NCBI GenBank assembly: GCA_030706145.1
Contig: JAUZPB010000004.1
Coordinates: forward strand, 1 to 64,000
DNA length: 64,000 bases
Direction of reading: 5' to 3'
From: Bacteroidota bacterium
GTDB lineage: Bacteria > Bacteroidota > Ignavibacteria > Ignavibacteriales > SURF-24
In this document: in pieces, positions 1 through 9,008 of the stretch
Layout: each line of letters begins with the position of its first letter
How positions within the stretch are numbered: the stretch's first letter is position 1
The notes under the pieces: model-generated
Database searches by the model: none
The model's input: the letters and a program-made list of their open reading frames with translations, nothing else
What the model was told of the DNA's origin: nothing
Translations under genes and position numbers: made by a program

Positions 1-756
1 ATTCTCAAATTCCAAAGAAGCAATTAGTCTAGGATCATCGAACCTGTAACTAACGCCAAACTTTTTAAGCAAAGGGAACTTATCTTCAGTGGTTTTCCCT
101 TGTTCTCCCCTGACATCCTTACTGTCCCATTTATATTTGCTGTTGAGGTCAGAAAGCATTATGGAAAAGTGAATATTATCGTTAACAGAATATATTGCTC
201 CAAGGTCGAATCCAAGTCCATTTGTGGTCATTTTTTCATAAAGCTTATAATAGTAGAACTTTACGGCAAGACCCAGAGCAAGTTTTTTTGAGAACCTGTT
301 AGCAAAGCTTAAGAAAAACTGGTTTTCAGAAGTAGATAATTCCCCTGTCTTTAGTCCCTGATTATCTCTTCCATCAATGTTGGATACCCCTGAGTTTATT
401 ATGCCAAGGCTAATACCTGCGATTCCCCTTGGTTCAGCTCCAGCTGAATCTCTTTTGGATCTAAGCTCAAACTTCCTTGTAAAGTTCAAAAAATTCAGCT
501 TTCTATCCAAAGAAAGAAAAGAGTAGGAAGCCTGCACAGAGTTATTTTGCTGAAAGACTGAAAGCGCAGGATTATAATAAGAAACGACATTGCCTTCAGT
601 TACAGAAGACATAGCATTTCCCATTCCTATTCCTCTGGCACCAAAACCCATTCTGCTAAATGCCCCAGGCATCGAACTAATTGAGCTAATCTCTGCTTGC
701 TGAGCAAATAGACTGCATGAAGTAATTAAAACGAGAATTACAAATATTTTTTTCAA
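1..756 (-). CDS. PorV/PorQ-type outer membrane protein, C-terminus off the left edge
   Basis: Reading the minus strand gives an uninterrupted frame of 252 codons that runs out of the window at base 1. It opens with a TTG at 756 preceded by an AGAGGA Shine-Dalgarno at 766-761. The N-terminus is a signal peptide (MKKIFVILVLITSCSLFAQQ). It is followed by a GFGARGIGMGNAM stretch and then YYNPAL, the typical opening of the PorV/PorQ/UPF0164 barrel family, whose members shuttle type IX secretion cargo at the outer membrane. The rest alternates hydrophobic and polar residues as expected for beta strands. ITSC at residues 11-14 could also pass as a lipobox, but the FAQQ site looks more like ordinary cleavage. 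The neighbouring type IX cargo supports the call; PorV versus PorQ cannot be decided from a partial sequence. Confidence 0.72.
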   Translation of the reverse strand, partial: MKKIFVILVLITSCSLFAQQAEISSISSMPGAFSRMGFGARGIGMGNAMSSVTEGNVVSYYNPALSVFQQNNSVQASYSFLSLDRKLNFLNFTRKFELRSKRDSAGAEPRGIAGISLGIINSGVSNIDGRDNQGLKTGELSTSENQFFLSFANRFSKKLALGLAVKFYYYKLYEKMTTNGLGFDLGAIYSVNDNIHFSIMLSDLNSKYKWDSKDVRGEQGKTTEDKFPLLKKFGVSYRFDDPRLIASLEFEN

Positions 757-853
757 AAATTCCTCTCATTTAATTAAGGATTTTGTAACTACAACACTCC
801 TCAAAAACAACTTTTTAATGATAAAAACACAATGGGATCAAAAAGGCAAACTT

Positions 854-2449
854 CTACATCAGAACCATAATCTTACCATAAACTGGAGAATTAGAACCTA
901 CATCTATTCTATAGAAATAGACGCCATTCGGAACTACATTGCCCTTATCATCTCTTCCATCCCAAAAATCAACCACTCCGTTTTTTTCAGCATTACCAGT
1001 TTCCAAACTATGAATTGGATTTCCTCTTTCAGCATTTTGAATGACAGTTCTAACCAGGTTCATTCCAAAATCAAATATTCTTATAGTAACATTAGCTCTT
1101 ATACCGCCAGTGCTGTATTTAATATTAACAGATTCCACATCTGGTGAAAACGGATTAGGATATGCAAAGGCATCATTTACCGATTCAAGAGGCTGAGAGG
1201 CAATAAAGACCTTCCAGTCGCCAAGCCACATTCCATTTGTTTCTGTGAGCCGTGCAAGCCCTTTATCAGCTCCCAACCATATATCATTACCATGATTTGC
1301 ATTAGCTTGTGAGGTGGCAGCATAAAAAGCTCCAGCTGGTAAAGGCACCTTAGTATCTTTATCTATTATTGAGGAAGGCAGCAGCCAGTCAACTCCAACA
1401 TTATTTGTTCTGAAAGCACCGTTATCAGTAAGAGCAATAGCATCATTATTAACAAAACCAAAATTATGAGCTTTCTCCCCGTTTAGCGCAGTATGCCACG
1501 TCTCGCCTCCATCAGATGAGTAGCTGACGGCATAGAATTCAGATTGTTCTTCAGCTTTCCAGGTTGCAGCCCATATAGTTTTATTCTGAGCATTATAACC
1601 AAGGGCAACAACAAAATTGCCGCTTATTGGGTTTGCCTGGTTAAGATGGTTAAATTTCCTCCAGCTAATACCCCCATCAGTAGATTTATTTATACCGCCT
1701 GCAGTTCCGACATAAATTGTACTATCGTCGGTTGCAACTACTGAAAAAACGCGATGATTTAGATTGTTCTCCGGGCCAAAGCTTCCAGAAACAGGCTGAA
1801 GTGAAAACTTTAAGGTATCAGTAGGTTTTATGCTATTCAAATAATCAGGCGGAAGTACTACTCTTTGCCAAGTCTTTCCCATATCAGTACTTTTTCTTAA
1901 GCCGCCAGCATAAGACGCGATCCAAATGGTATTATTTGCAATTGCGATATCATAGGCAAGGTTGTTAACAGCAACTGTAACAGGAAGAGCTCTAATCTTG
2001 TTTATTCCATAAACAACAACTGTATCATTTAACTGATCCAAAGGCTGAGTAATTGACTTCCAGGTTTTCCCATTATCTGTAGAATATCTAAAACCGCTTC
2101 CTTCCGAAAGCTCCTGTCCGCTTTTTTCTACAGAATGAGCTGTAGCGGCCCATATAACGCCTTTATAGTAGGCAAGGCTCGCAATATCCTCTTGCCCAAA
2201 ATCAGGACTGCCAAAATAATTTGTCCAGCTTAAACCTCTGTCAGTCGAGCGGCTTAAGCCACGGCTCGTTCCAAGCCAGACTGTGTCTCCAACAGCAAGA
2301 ATATCAGTAATGCTGTTACTGATAGGTGTCTCTGAGGAAACCTTTCTTAAAGAATTCCCTTCAAGATTGATCGAGCTGGGAATTAACTGAGCATTTACTT
2401 CATTAACAATGAAAAATGGAAGTAAGGCTAAGAAATATTTAATTTTCAT
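854..2449 (-). CDS. Secreted Asp-box beta-propeller with type IX sorting domain
   Basis: 531 residues. Signal peptide ends near NAQ (residues 18-21). Five Asp-box motifs of the form S-x-D-x-G-x-x-W lie at residues 68-75, 123-130, 187-194, 256-263 and 311-318, with a degenerate sixth near 346-355. This is the fingerprint of sialidase/VPS10-like beta-propellers. From about 427 (YPNPFSPD) to the end is a FlgD-like immunoglobulin fold ending with NGVYFYRIDVG, the form seen in type IX secretion C-terminal sorting domains. It is therefore likely exported and anchored at the cell surface. No sialidase catalytic residues are recognisable, so the propeller is more likely a binding or structural module. 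Its ATG overlaps the stop of the upstream lipoprotein gene (ATGA), so the two are probably translated together. Confidence 0.8.
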   Translation of the reverse strand: MKIKYFLALLPFFIVNEVNAQLIPSSINLEGNSLRKVSSETPISNSITDILAVGDTVWLGTSRGLSRSTDRGLSWTNYFGSPDFGQEDIASLAYYKGVIWAATAHSVEKSGQELSEGSGFRYSTDNGKTWKSITQPLDQLNDTVVVYGINKIRALPVTVAVNNLAYDIAIANNTIWIASYAGGLRKSTDMGKTWQRVVLPPDYLNSIKPTDTLKFSLQPVSGSFGPENNLNHRVFSVVATDDSTIYVGTAGGINKSTDGGISWRKFNHLNQANPISGNFVVALGYNAQNKTIWAATWKAEEQSEFYAVSYSSDGGETWHTALNGEKAHNFGFVNNDAIALTDNGAFRTNNVGVDWLLPSSIIDKDTKVPLPAGAFYAATSQANANHGNDIWLGADKGLARLTETNGMWLGDWKVFIASQPLESVNDAFAYPNPFSPDVESVNIKYSTGGIRANVTIRIFDFGMNLVRTVIQNAERGNPIHSLETGNAEKNGVVDFWDGRDDKGNVVPNGVYFYRIDVGSNSPVYGKIMVLM

Positions 2450-3252
2450 TTAATATAGATATAGTGAGTAATAACGTTACTTAAAGAATCGCTTTTATCA
2501 GCTGCATAGAAAACAAATTTCCAGTTTCCTTTTGGGGTACCAGCTGGCAGTTGTCCTCCATAAGAATAAACTCCATCACCTGCAGTTTTGTCCCCATGAT
2601 GACTAAAATCGCCATCATCATACATCAAATTCTTTGGTGTTGAAGTCTGAGATCCATCGGGTTTGAATAACTTGAAATAAACTTCCTTTATATCATTTTG
2701 CCCATCTTTATCAGAGACATTAAGTGTTAGAATAAAATTCGTAGGGTTAGCAGCATCTGAAGTAATTGTCAAGGTATCAGGGGCTACAAGATTTGATATT
2801 ACAGGAGGAGTATCAATAAGGACAGCTTTATAGTTAAAATTATGGGCGGCTACACTTCTTTCAGTATTATCTTTATCCAAAACTGTATACTTAAGCGTAT
2901 AGCTTCCGTTACTATAATTGCTGCTCATTGGGACTTTTGCTGAAAATACCATATCGCCTTTGGTTGAGTCGCCATTAGAGGCAAGGTTTCCATCGTCATA
3001 TAAATAAATGGGAGAAGAATTCAGCTGTGAATTATCTGAGTTATAGAGATCGACCCAGACCTGATTTATATCTGCCGTAGAGTTGAACTTTATGCTAGTA
3101 ACAAATGAAGAATCAGATTTTGTATAAATGACCGATTCAGGAGATTTCACAGCAACTGTCTGAAAATCGGTTTGTTGAACATCTACAACTCCGGTAGGAA
3201 TTTTGTCGCACCCGAAGATAAAGAGGAAGAGCAGCAAGATTATTTTTTTCAT
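2446..3252 (-). CDS. Lipoprotein with two Asp-rich repeat domains
   Basis: 268 residues. The signal peptide ends in a lipobox FIFGC with Cys15 as lipidation site. Two homologous domains follow. Each carries a YDDG...GD...GD acidic loop (residues 85-104 and 211-230) within an Ig-like beta-rich context, resembling the choice-of-anchor X type repeats of surface proteins. The closely spaced aspartates suggest calcium-binding loops, which is inference. The gene is the promoter-proximal partner of the propeller gene, overlapping it by 4 nt, so the two products may act together at the cell surface. Exact function is unknown. Confidence 0.7.
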   Translation of the reverse strand: MKKIILLLFLFIFGCDKIPTGVVDVQQTDFQTVAVKSPESVIYTKSDSSFVTSIKFNSTADINQVWVDLYNSDNSQLNSSPIYLYDDGNLASNGDSTKGDMVFSAKVPMSSNYSNGSYTLKYTVLDKDNTERSVAAHNFNYKAVLIDTPPVISNLVAPDTLTITSDAANPTNFILTLNVSDKDGQNDIKEVYFKLFKPDGSQTSTPKNLMYDDGDFSHHGDKTAGDGVYSYGGQLPAGTPKGNWKFVFYAADKSDSLSNVITHYIYIK

Positions 3253-3326
3253 TTTACCACATTTTTATTGGGTCTAAAATATATTCAAGTTTAAACTATT
3301 TCAAGATAAAAATTAACACTCCAGAG

Positions 3327-4325
3327 TCATTTAATTGGCGAAGGAGAAAAAGAAAGGAAAAGAATAAACAAACTTAAATATCCAATGATCATCCTTTTTT
3401 TATCAAGCTTGTAAAATTCCATTACAGGAGGATGTTTTACCTTTATTACAAAAAGAAGAATCAGTCCCCAAAAGAGCCATCCAACCCAGCCGATATTTAA
3501 GTTCCAATTAAAAACCAGGTCACCAATGCCTAATAAGCCAAGTACAAGCAGAACTCCCATAGAAACTTTTGCAATAATATTATGCTTTGCCGGACCAAAC
3601 ATACTATAAACAATATGACCTCCATCTAGTTGTCCAACTGGAATCATATTCATAGATGTAACAAACAAACCAAACCATCCTACGCATAGAAATGGGTAAT
3701 GGTAGACTTCTGACATGGGAGGGACAAACTGCGCTTTTGTAGTAAGTAAATCTCTTAAAAATGAAAACAGCATAGTATCACCAAAAGCAAGGAAGATGCC
3801 ATTTTTCCCATAAGCAGGTGAAAAGTAATCCGGATGAATAGCCAGAATATATTCCGGTCCAGGCAAATGTGTAAAACCATAGCATAGAACAATCAGGCTT
3901 GCAATGAAGCCAGCAATAGGGCCCGAGACACCAATATCGAACATAGCTTTATTGCTTGGAATTATGGTCTTTGTCCTTATTACAGCACCCATTGTCCCGA
4001 AATTCAGGAATAATCCTGAAAACGAAGGCAAAGGTATAAAATAAGGCAAAGTTGCTTTTACCTTATGATATTTTGCAGCAAAATAATGCCCGAATTCATG
4101 AGAGGCTAGTATAAACAATATTGAAAACGAGTATGGAAGTCCAATTAACAAACTCCCTAATTTGTATGGGCCAAATGCTCCAGTAGTCCATTCCATACCC
4201 GCAAGAGTAGTAGTAACAAAGGTAATCAGGAAAAGAAGTATATGAATAAGAAGGTTCTTCTTTTCCAAAGTACTCTCCTTCTGAAGATCCATTGAATAAT
4301 ATGATTCTCCAAAACCATCAGACAT
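3327..4325 (-). CDS. Site-2-protease family (M50) intramembrane metalloprotease
   Basis: 332 residues from the ATG at 4325. An open frame extends upstream to 4403, but that part lies inside the preceding gene; the ATG sits 1 nt after that gene's stop. The zinc motif HEFGH is at residues 76-80 inside a membrane segment, and the second motif NMIPVGQLDGGH is at 226-237, where the Asp is the third zinc ligand. About six hydrophobic segments flank these. There is no PDZ domain, so it belongs to the minimal S2P class rather than RseP. Substrates are unknown. It follows the barrel gene almost without gap, so it may be co-transcribed with the glycan module upstream. Confidence 0.85.
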   Translation of the reverse strand: MSDGFGESYYSMDLQKESTLEKKNLLIHILLFLITFVTTTLAGMEWTTGAFGPYKLGSLLIGLPYSFSILFILASHEFGHYFAAKYHKVKATLPYFIPLPSFSGLFLNFGTMGAVIRTKTIIPSNKAMFDIGVSGPIAGFIASLIVLCYGFTHLPGPEYILAIHPDYFSPAYGKNGIFLAFGDTMLFSFLRDLLTTKAQFVPPMSEVYHYPFLCVGWFGLFVTSMNMIPVGQLDGGHIVYSMFGPAKHNIIAKVSMGVLLVLGLLGIGDLVFNWNLNIGWVGWLFWGLILLFVIKVKHPPVMEFYKLDKKRMIIGYLSLFILFLSFSPSPIK

Positions 4326-4326
4326 T

Positions 4327-5166
4327 TTATAAATCCAAATTAAATCCAAAAGCGCTATATTCGCTTGGTTTATCGAAATATTCGCCGTGGAAATTATTTC
4401 CATTATAGTAATTATAGTACAGGCTTATTCCCCTGCCCTTTGCATAACCGAACTTAATTCCAGCCATTATGGAATTATTTGCTCGATATTTACTAATATC
4501 TGTTAATTTTAGATCATATCCAACAAAAGGATGAAAATTTCCAATTGAAGCAGCTGCAGGAAAATAATCAAATCCGGCTTGATAAATAGTTTTCCCAAGG
4601 TCAGCTGGATCTATATGATAAATGTATGTAAGTCCGCCATAGACTCTAAGATTATCAAAACTATAGAATGGAAGAAATTCGAAAAACTCGCGGCTATAGA
4701 CTCTTGGAGTCTGTCCATTTTTCCATACCTGATTTATTTTATCATAATGTCCATCTACCAGATGAGCGCTGATATGGCTTAATCTTACTCTAATACCGTA
4801 TTCACCACTTTCAGTAAGTTGTTTATAACCTGCATTAACGCCGAAGAGATAATCGACGGCATCTACAGGAAAATGAAAATCATTTTGGCTTCTAAGCAAT
4901 GTAAAAGTAAAAAAGTCAGCTCCAATAGAAAAATTGTTGCTTGGGGAGTTACTGAAACTAACAAGGTCAAGAGAATTACCGATATTTAATCTTAACTCAT
5001 TGCTATTAACATCGAACTGGCAGCCCAGTTTTGGTTCCAAAAGGTGCGCAGTAAAGGGCTGAATATTAAGTTTTTCAGGAAATAATTTAATAGAAGTTTG
5101 TGCATATACAAACTGAAGGTTTATAGCTAAAACGAACAGAAATAAAGTTATTTTCCGCATATCCAT
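4327..5166 (-). CDS. Predicted outer-membrane barrel protein, DUF1207-like, paralog 1
   Basis: 279 residues with a cleavable signal peptide ending VYAQ. The mature part is rich in aromatic and alternating residues, as in beta-barrels. It shares several blocks in order with the product at 10007-10897: a (N/D)IGNS(L/I)DLV block, an R-(L/I)-x-H-x-SAH-x-x-DGHYD block, and an NYYxGNN...EY block before a C-terminal Phe/Leu-rich strand. The SAHLVDGHYD block recalls DUF1207 proteins, but that family link is my judgement. It lies 15 nt downstream of the radical SAM gene, at the distal end of the glycosyltransferase cluster. Role may be export or docking of the cluster's product. Confidence 0.6.
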   Translation of the reverse strand: MDMRKITLFLFVLAINLQFVYAQTSIKLFPEKLNIQPFTAHLLEPKLGCQFDVNSNELRLNIGNSLDLVSFSNSPSNNFSIGADFFTFTLLRSQNDFHFPVDAVDYLFGVNAGYKQLTESGEYGIRVRLSHISAHLVDGHYDKINQVWKNGQTPRVYSREFFEFLPFYSFDNLRVYGGLTYIYHIDPADLGKTIYQAGFDYFPAAASIGNFHPFVGYDLKLTDISKYRANNSIMAGIKFGYAKGRGISLYYNYYNGNNFHGEYFDKPSEYSAFGFNLDL

Positions 5167-5181
5167 ATAGTTTTGTTTAAA

Positions 5182-6150
5182 TTATTTTTTAATTTTTTGA
5201 AGTACTAATTTATGAAAACTGTACTTAATTTTTGAAGTTAAACTTATAAAAGAATAAATATTTGTCGGGAAAGCAAAAGAAGGTTCAAAATAACAATTTA
5301 CCGTACAACCCTGGCAATAGGTAAATCGTCCCTCCATTTTCATAAAGTCCTGTATTTCCTTAGACTTGCGCAGTTCTTTTATTGACCTGTCAATTGCTAT
5401 AGTCTTGTCTGCAAAGTGATAGCAAGGAAGAATAATCTCATTATTTGGAGAGATTACAATTACTCTTGAGACGGCTTTACAGCTTGGCTTTGAAATGTCA
5501 TTACCCCCTCTCCTTCTAAGGGAAATAAAGGCATCGTTCATATAAATAAGTTTTTTGCCGCTTATAAAGCTCTCAATATAATCCATTGCTTCATTACTAA
5601 GTCCGGGATTGCCAAAGTAAGAGAAGACCGGATTGACAATTAGAACAAGGTCGTACTTGAGTGCGATATCATACATTTCAGGGAGTTTTTTGTAAGAATC
5701 GTTTGTAACCGTAAAGAGTATATCTGGGAACTCACCTAAGGATTTAGCTATTTCAATACTATTAAAAACGCTCTTAAAGCAATTTACTTTTCTTATTCTA
5801 TTGTGCTCTTCTTCATCAGGGGAATCCAAAGAAAAGTGAAGAAGGTTTACATTGCCTGCAAGCCTATCGGCAAATTTTGGATAAAGCAAAGTATTTGTCG
5901 TAATGCTAGTCTGCATTTTGCATTTTCTGGCGAAACTTGCCATTTCGGCTATGTTTTTATTAAGAAGAGGTTCGCCACCGGTAAGATCAATGAACCTTAC
6001 GCCAAGCTTTGATAATTCCGTTATATTTTTTTTAAAATCATCGAGATTGGCCTCAGGTACAGAGTTAAACCGGGCATGGTCGGCAAAATGACAAAACTCG
6101 CAGTATGCATTACACCGGTAAGTTACATAATAATTACATAGAAGGAGCAC
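5182..6150 (-). CDS. Radical SAM enzyme with C-terminal SPASM-like cysteines
   Basis: 322 residues, GTG start overlapping the glycosyltransferase stop (TAGTG). Cys13, Cys17 and Cys20 form the CxxxCxxC motif that binds the SAM-cleaving 4Fe-4S cluster, and GGEP (58-61) is the SAM amino-group motif. A second set of cysteines (224, 243, 279, 282, 286) fits an auxiliary SPASM/twitch cluster. The substrate cannot be read from the sequence. Location between two glycosyltransferase/deacetylase genes and a barrel gene suggests modification of a lipid, glycan or peptide made by this locus. The arrangement is somewhat like HpnH-type enzymes of lipid pathways, but no hopanoid genes are nearby. Confidence 0.85.
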   Translation of the reverse strand: MLLLCNYYVTYRCNAYCEFCHFADHARFNSVPEANLDDFKKNITELSKLGVRFIDLTGGEPLLNKNIAEMASFARKCKMQTSITTNTLLYPKFADRLAGNVNLLHFSLDSPDEEEHNRIRKVNCFKSVFNSIEIAKSLGEFPDILFTVTNDSYKKLPEMYDIALKYDLVLIVNPVFSYFGNPGLSNEAMDYIESFISGKKLIYMNDAFISLRRRGGNDISKPSCKAVSRVIVISPNNEIILPCYHFADKTIAIDRSIKELRKSKEIQDFMKMEGRFTYCQGCTVNCYFEPSFAFPTNIYSFISLTSKIKYSFHKLVLQKIKK

Positions 6151-7241
6151 TAATAACTTCTACCTTTCCAGAGGACTTTTCTGTTTGTTATTACAAGTAT
6201 TGGTAAAATAATTACATAAGCTAAAAAGTAAAGTTCAAAGCTAAGAAAGTATTTTAGTCTTGATGTTAAGTTAAACTTCTTTAATACCGGATAAAGTGAA
6301 AAAAAGTCTACAGAGATTTTGAAAATAGTTAAATATAATGCAGAAGCAGAAAATAAAAACGGGGTCAACAATATGCATATATTTGCAATAAAGCCGCTCG
6401 ACATGACCAGATATCCATCAATATCACTATCAAGTCCACCTACTCCCCACCTTTTTTTCTGCCAGTAGATTGTTTTCCAATCGTTGCAGGGTTTTGAAAC
6501 AACTAGTGCTTCAGGATCGAGAGGATAAATTATTTTATATTTTTTCAGCTTAAATATTGTCTTAAGAAGTTTGAAATCCTCAGTAACGCTAAATGGAATA
6601 GACTCATATCCTCCGACTTCTTTATAAACGGATTTTCTATAAGACATATTATTTCCAATGCAGCTTAAGGGCCTGTTAAAGTTCATGGATCCTGCAGCTA
6701 CAGTCAGCAAATACATAAAGTCAAGCATTTGCATGCCTGTAAATTGATTCCAAGTCTCCTGAGAAGTATAGCCGCATACCATAGCGACATCGTTTTGATA
6801 ATAAGAGGCAATTGCTTTAGCCCAAGTAGGTGAAACCGTACAGTCTGCATCTGTAGTCAATATTACCTCTCCCCTGGCTACTTCGAGTCCATTGGCAAGA
6901 GCGTTTGTCTTTCCTTTAAGGTTTCCGATTGTCTTTTCTGTTGTAATTACCTTGAATTTAGGTTTACCAGCTATAAAGCCTTTTACAATCTCTTCGGTAC
7001 AGTCTGTAGATTTATCGTTTACAATTATTATTTCAATTTTGTTTTCAGGATAGATCAGCTTATCAAGCGATTTAAGGCAATTTAATATATTATCTTCCTC
7101 ATTTCTGGCAGCAACAATTACAGATATCTCAGGGAGTTTATCTTCAGGTATTTTTTTATACTTTTTACCTGCTCCGGCAACAAACAAAAATGATTGCAGA
7201 AAATACAAACTAACTGCAATAAGAAAAATTATTTCAAACAT
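6150..7241 (-). CDS. Membrane-anchored family 2 glycosyltransferase (a)
   Basis: 363 residues. An N-terminal membrane helix (about 2-22) is followed by a GT-A domain: ISVIVAARNEE at 39-49, DxD metal site DAD at 131-133, acceptor-side ED at 221-222, and QKKRW at 261-265, the QxxRW-type motif of processive or polyprenyl-linked GT2 enzymes. Two or more C-terminal membrane helices follow. It resembles IcaA/NAG-transferase-like and ceramide-glucosyltransferase-like enzymes that use UDP-sugars at the inner membrane. It overlaps the deacetylase gene by 13 nt, so it is co-translated with it. Sugar specificity is not predictable. Confidence 0.85.
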   Translation of the reverse strand: MFEIIFLIAVSLYFLQSFLFVAGAGKKYKKIPEDKLPEISVIVAARNEEDNILNCLKSLDKLIYPENKIEIIIVNDKSTDCTEEIVKGFIAGKPKFKVITTEKTIGNLKGKTNALANGLEVARGEVILTTDADCTVSPTWAKAIASYYQNDVAMVCGYTSQETWNQFTGMQMLDFMYLLTVAAGSMNFNRPLSCIGNNMSYRKSVYKEVGGYESIPFSVTEDFKLLKTIFKLKKYKIIYPLDPEALVVSKPCNDWKTIYWQKKRWGVGGLDSDIDGYLVMSSGFIANICILLTPFLFSASALYLTIFKISVDFFSLYPVLKKFNLTSRLKYFLSFELYFLAYVIILPILVITNRKVLWKGRSY

Positions 7242-7864
7242 TCAGAAGGCACTCCAAATTCATATTCGTTTTTCAAAACTTCATCTATAGTAGCTTTAAT
7301 GGAATCTGATATTATATCTCTTGATTTCAAACTATCGTGCAGTACAATAATGGAATCAGGTCTTATATAATTCTTCAACGCAAATTTAACAATATTTAAG
7401 TTATTTTTATAATCAAAAGTAAGTAATGACCACATTACGTTCGATAGTCCTTCTTTTTTAAGGACCTTGTTAAGCTTTAAGCTAAACCTGCCATGAGGGG
7501 GTCTGAAATGTCTTATTTTATAATCCAGCAGTTCAAGGGCAGTATTATTGCATGAAACAATTTCTCCAATCATTTCCTTCTTGTTTAATCCTAAAATGGT
7601 TCTGTGATTGAATGTATGATTGCCAATTTCATGTCCACAGCTTAATATTTCCTTTGCGAGCCCAGGATTTTTTTGAATATTATTACCAACGCAAAAAAAT
7701 ACCGATTTAACGTTGTAATGTTCAAGCAATTTTAAAATGCTACCGGTTGTCTCTGGAATTGGTCCATCATCAAAGGTCAGCAGGACTTTATTATTCTTCG
7801 TATTCCAATTAAAGCCCTGAAAGGCCTTTTTTATTATCCATGGAGGGTTATAATAGTATTTCAA
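7229..7864 (-). CDS. NodB-homology polysaccharide deacetylase
   Basis: 211 residues from a TTG at 7864 with AGAGGA just upstream. All NodB motifs are present: TFDDGP (30-35) with the catalytic base and metal Asp, H83-x3-H87 in GNHTFNH as metal ligands, RPPHGRF (121-127), and LHDS (175-178) carrying the catalytic His. It should de-N-acetylate an N-acetylhexosamine on a glycan or lipid-linked sugar. There is no signal peptide or clear membrane helix, so the product appears cytoplasmic, which favours a lipid-linked monosaccharide or oligosaccharide substrate over secreted polymer. It sits between two GT2 genes. Confidence 0.88.
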   Translation of the reverse strand: MKYYYNPPWIIKKAFQGFNWNTKNNKVLLTFDDGPIPETTGSILKLLEHYNVKSVFFCVGNNIQKNPGLAKEILSCGHEIGNHTFNHRTILGLNKKEMIGEIVSCNNTALELLDYKIRHFRPPHGRFSLKLNKVLKKEGLSNVMWSLLTFDYKNNLNIVKFALKNYIRPDSIIVLHDSLKSRDIISDSIKATIDEVLKNEYEFGVPSECLK

Positions 7865-7871
7865 ATTCCTC

Positions 7872-9008
7872 TTACCTTTTTAATTTTCTGTCTTTCCATT
7901 TATAATTGCCAAAACTTCCGGCAATTGATGCAAAAATTATGTATGGAATCTGGAGAATTTCTGCAGGAAGAATATACAAAAGAAGTTTTTTTTCAAACAA
8001 AAAGCCCGATCCTTTTAGCAGGAACTGCGTTTCAAATATTATCTTAAGGGAAAATGCAATAAAGAAACTTACTAGAAAGACCTCCGAATAAAAAATGGAA
8101 GCTAAAAGCTGAAGAGGAAGTGACACATAAAATAGAAAGATCATAAATAGCTTTAGTATTAAGGCTTTGTCTTTATAGAACAAGCCTTTACTTGCCCATC
8201 TTTTCCTTTGCTGAAAAAACTCTCCAACTGTTTTATTTGGTTCAGTAAAAGCAATTGCACGCTTTTGAGGATTAAATTTTATCTTATAGTCAGTTGTAGA
8301 TGCAATTTTCTGCATTAAAAATTCATCATCCCCCGAAGAAAGGTTCATATTGCCGGAAAAACCACCGACTTCATTATAAACTTTTTTTCTGTATGATAGA
8401 TTTGCAGCGTTACAAATTGTTGGGTTTCCAATTCCAATCAGACCAGCCCCAATAAGAATTAGTCCTGAGAATTCAAGAGCCTGCAGACGGCTAAATGCAC
8501 TATTATCATAAAGAAAGCTTACTGGACCAGAGATGAAAGCTGTTTCTTCGTCATAAAGACTTAGCATAGCCTCAAGCCAGTATTTGTCATGTATACAGTC
8601 ACAGTCTGTACTAACTATTATATCTCCTTTAGCTTGTTCGATAGCATATTTAATAGCTCTTTTTTTGTGGGCCCCAGGAGCATAGTGCTGAGGAACAGAT
8701 ATGACTTTAATATTTTCTGATTTCTGAGCATTGAATATCTTTTCAAGTGAATCATCATCTGAACAGTCATTTACATATATAACTTCAAATTTATCTTTTG
8801 GATACTGCTGAGCTTCAATACTAGCAAGGCTTTTTAATATACATTCACTTTCATTTCTAAATGGAATTATTACGCTAATGTATTCTGAAGGACTTACTCC
8901 TTTTGAAACTTGCCTGCTAAGTTTTTTTAATCCTTGGTTAATCCTGAGAATGAAATAAAAATAATATAGAGCGATAAAGCCAAATATCGCAATTAAAATA
9001 TTGATCAA
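7872..9008 (-). CDS. Membrane-anchored family 2 glycosyltransferase (b)
   Basis: 378 residues from a TTG at 9008 that overlaps the upstream stop codon (TTGA). N-terminal membrane helix 2-22; GT-A core with ISVIIPFRNE (44-53), DCD at 135-137, GDDEF at 226-230 and QQRKRW at 266-271; three to four C-terminal membrane helices. It is a paralog of the GT2 at 6150-7241 but clearly diverged, so the two probably add different sugars or act in sequence. The 7-nt gap to the deacetylase gene supports one operon. Confidence 0.85.
   Translation of the reverse strand: MINILIAIFGFIALYYFYFILRINQGLKKLSRQVSKGVSPSEYISVIIPFRNESECILKSLASIEAQQYPKDKFEVIYVNDCSDDDSLEKIFNAQKSENIKVISVPQHYAPGAHKKRAIKYAIEQAKGDIIVSTDCDCIHDKYWLEAMLSLYDEETAFISGPVSFLYDNSAFSRLQALEFSGLILIGAGLIGIGNPTICNAANLSYRKKVYNEVGGFSGNMNLSSGDDEFLMQKIASTTDYKIKFNPQKRAIAFTEPNKTVGEFFQQRKRWASKGLFYKDKALILKLFMIFLFYVSLPLQLLASIFYSEVFLVSFFIAFSLKIIFETQFLLKGSGFLFEKKLLLYILPAEILQIPYIIFASIAGSFGNYKWKDRKLKR

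Noticed and set aside
818..1147. 109-codon plus-strand frame at the end of the propeller gene
   Set aside because: Antisense to the conserved type IX-type sorting domain.
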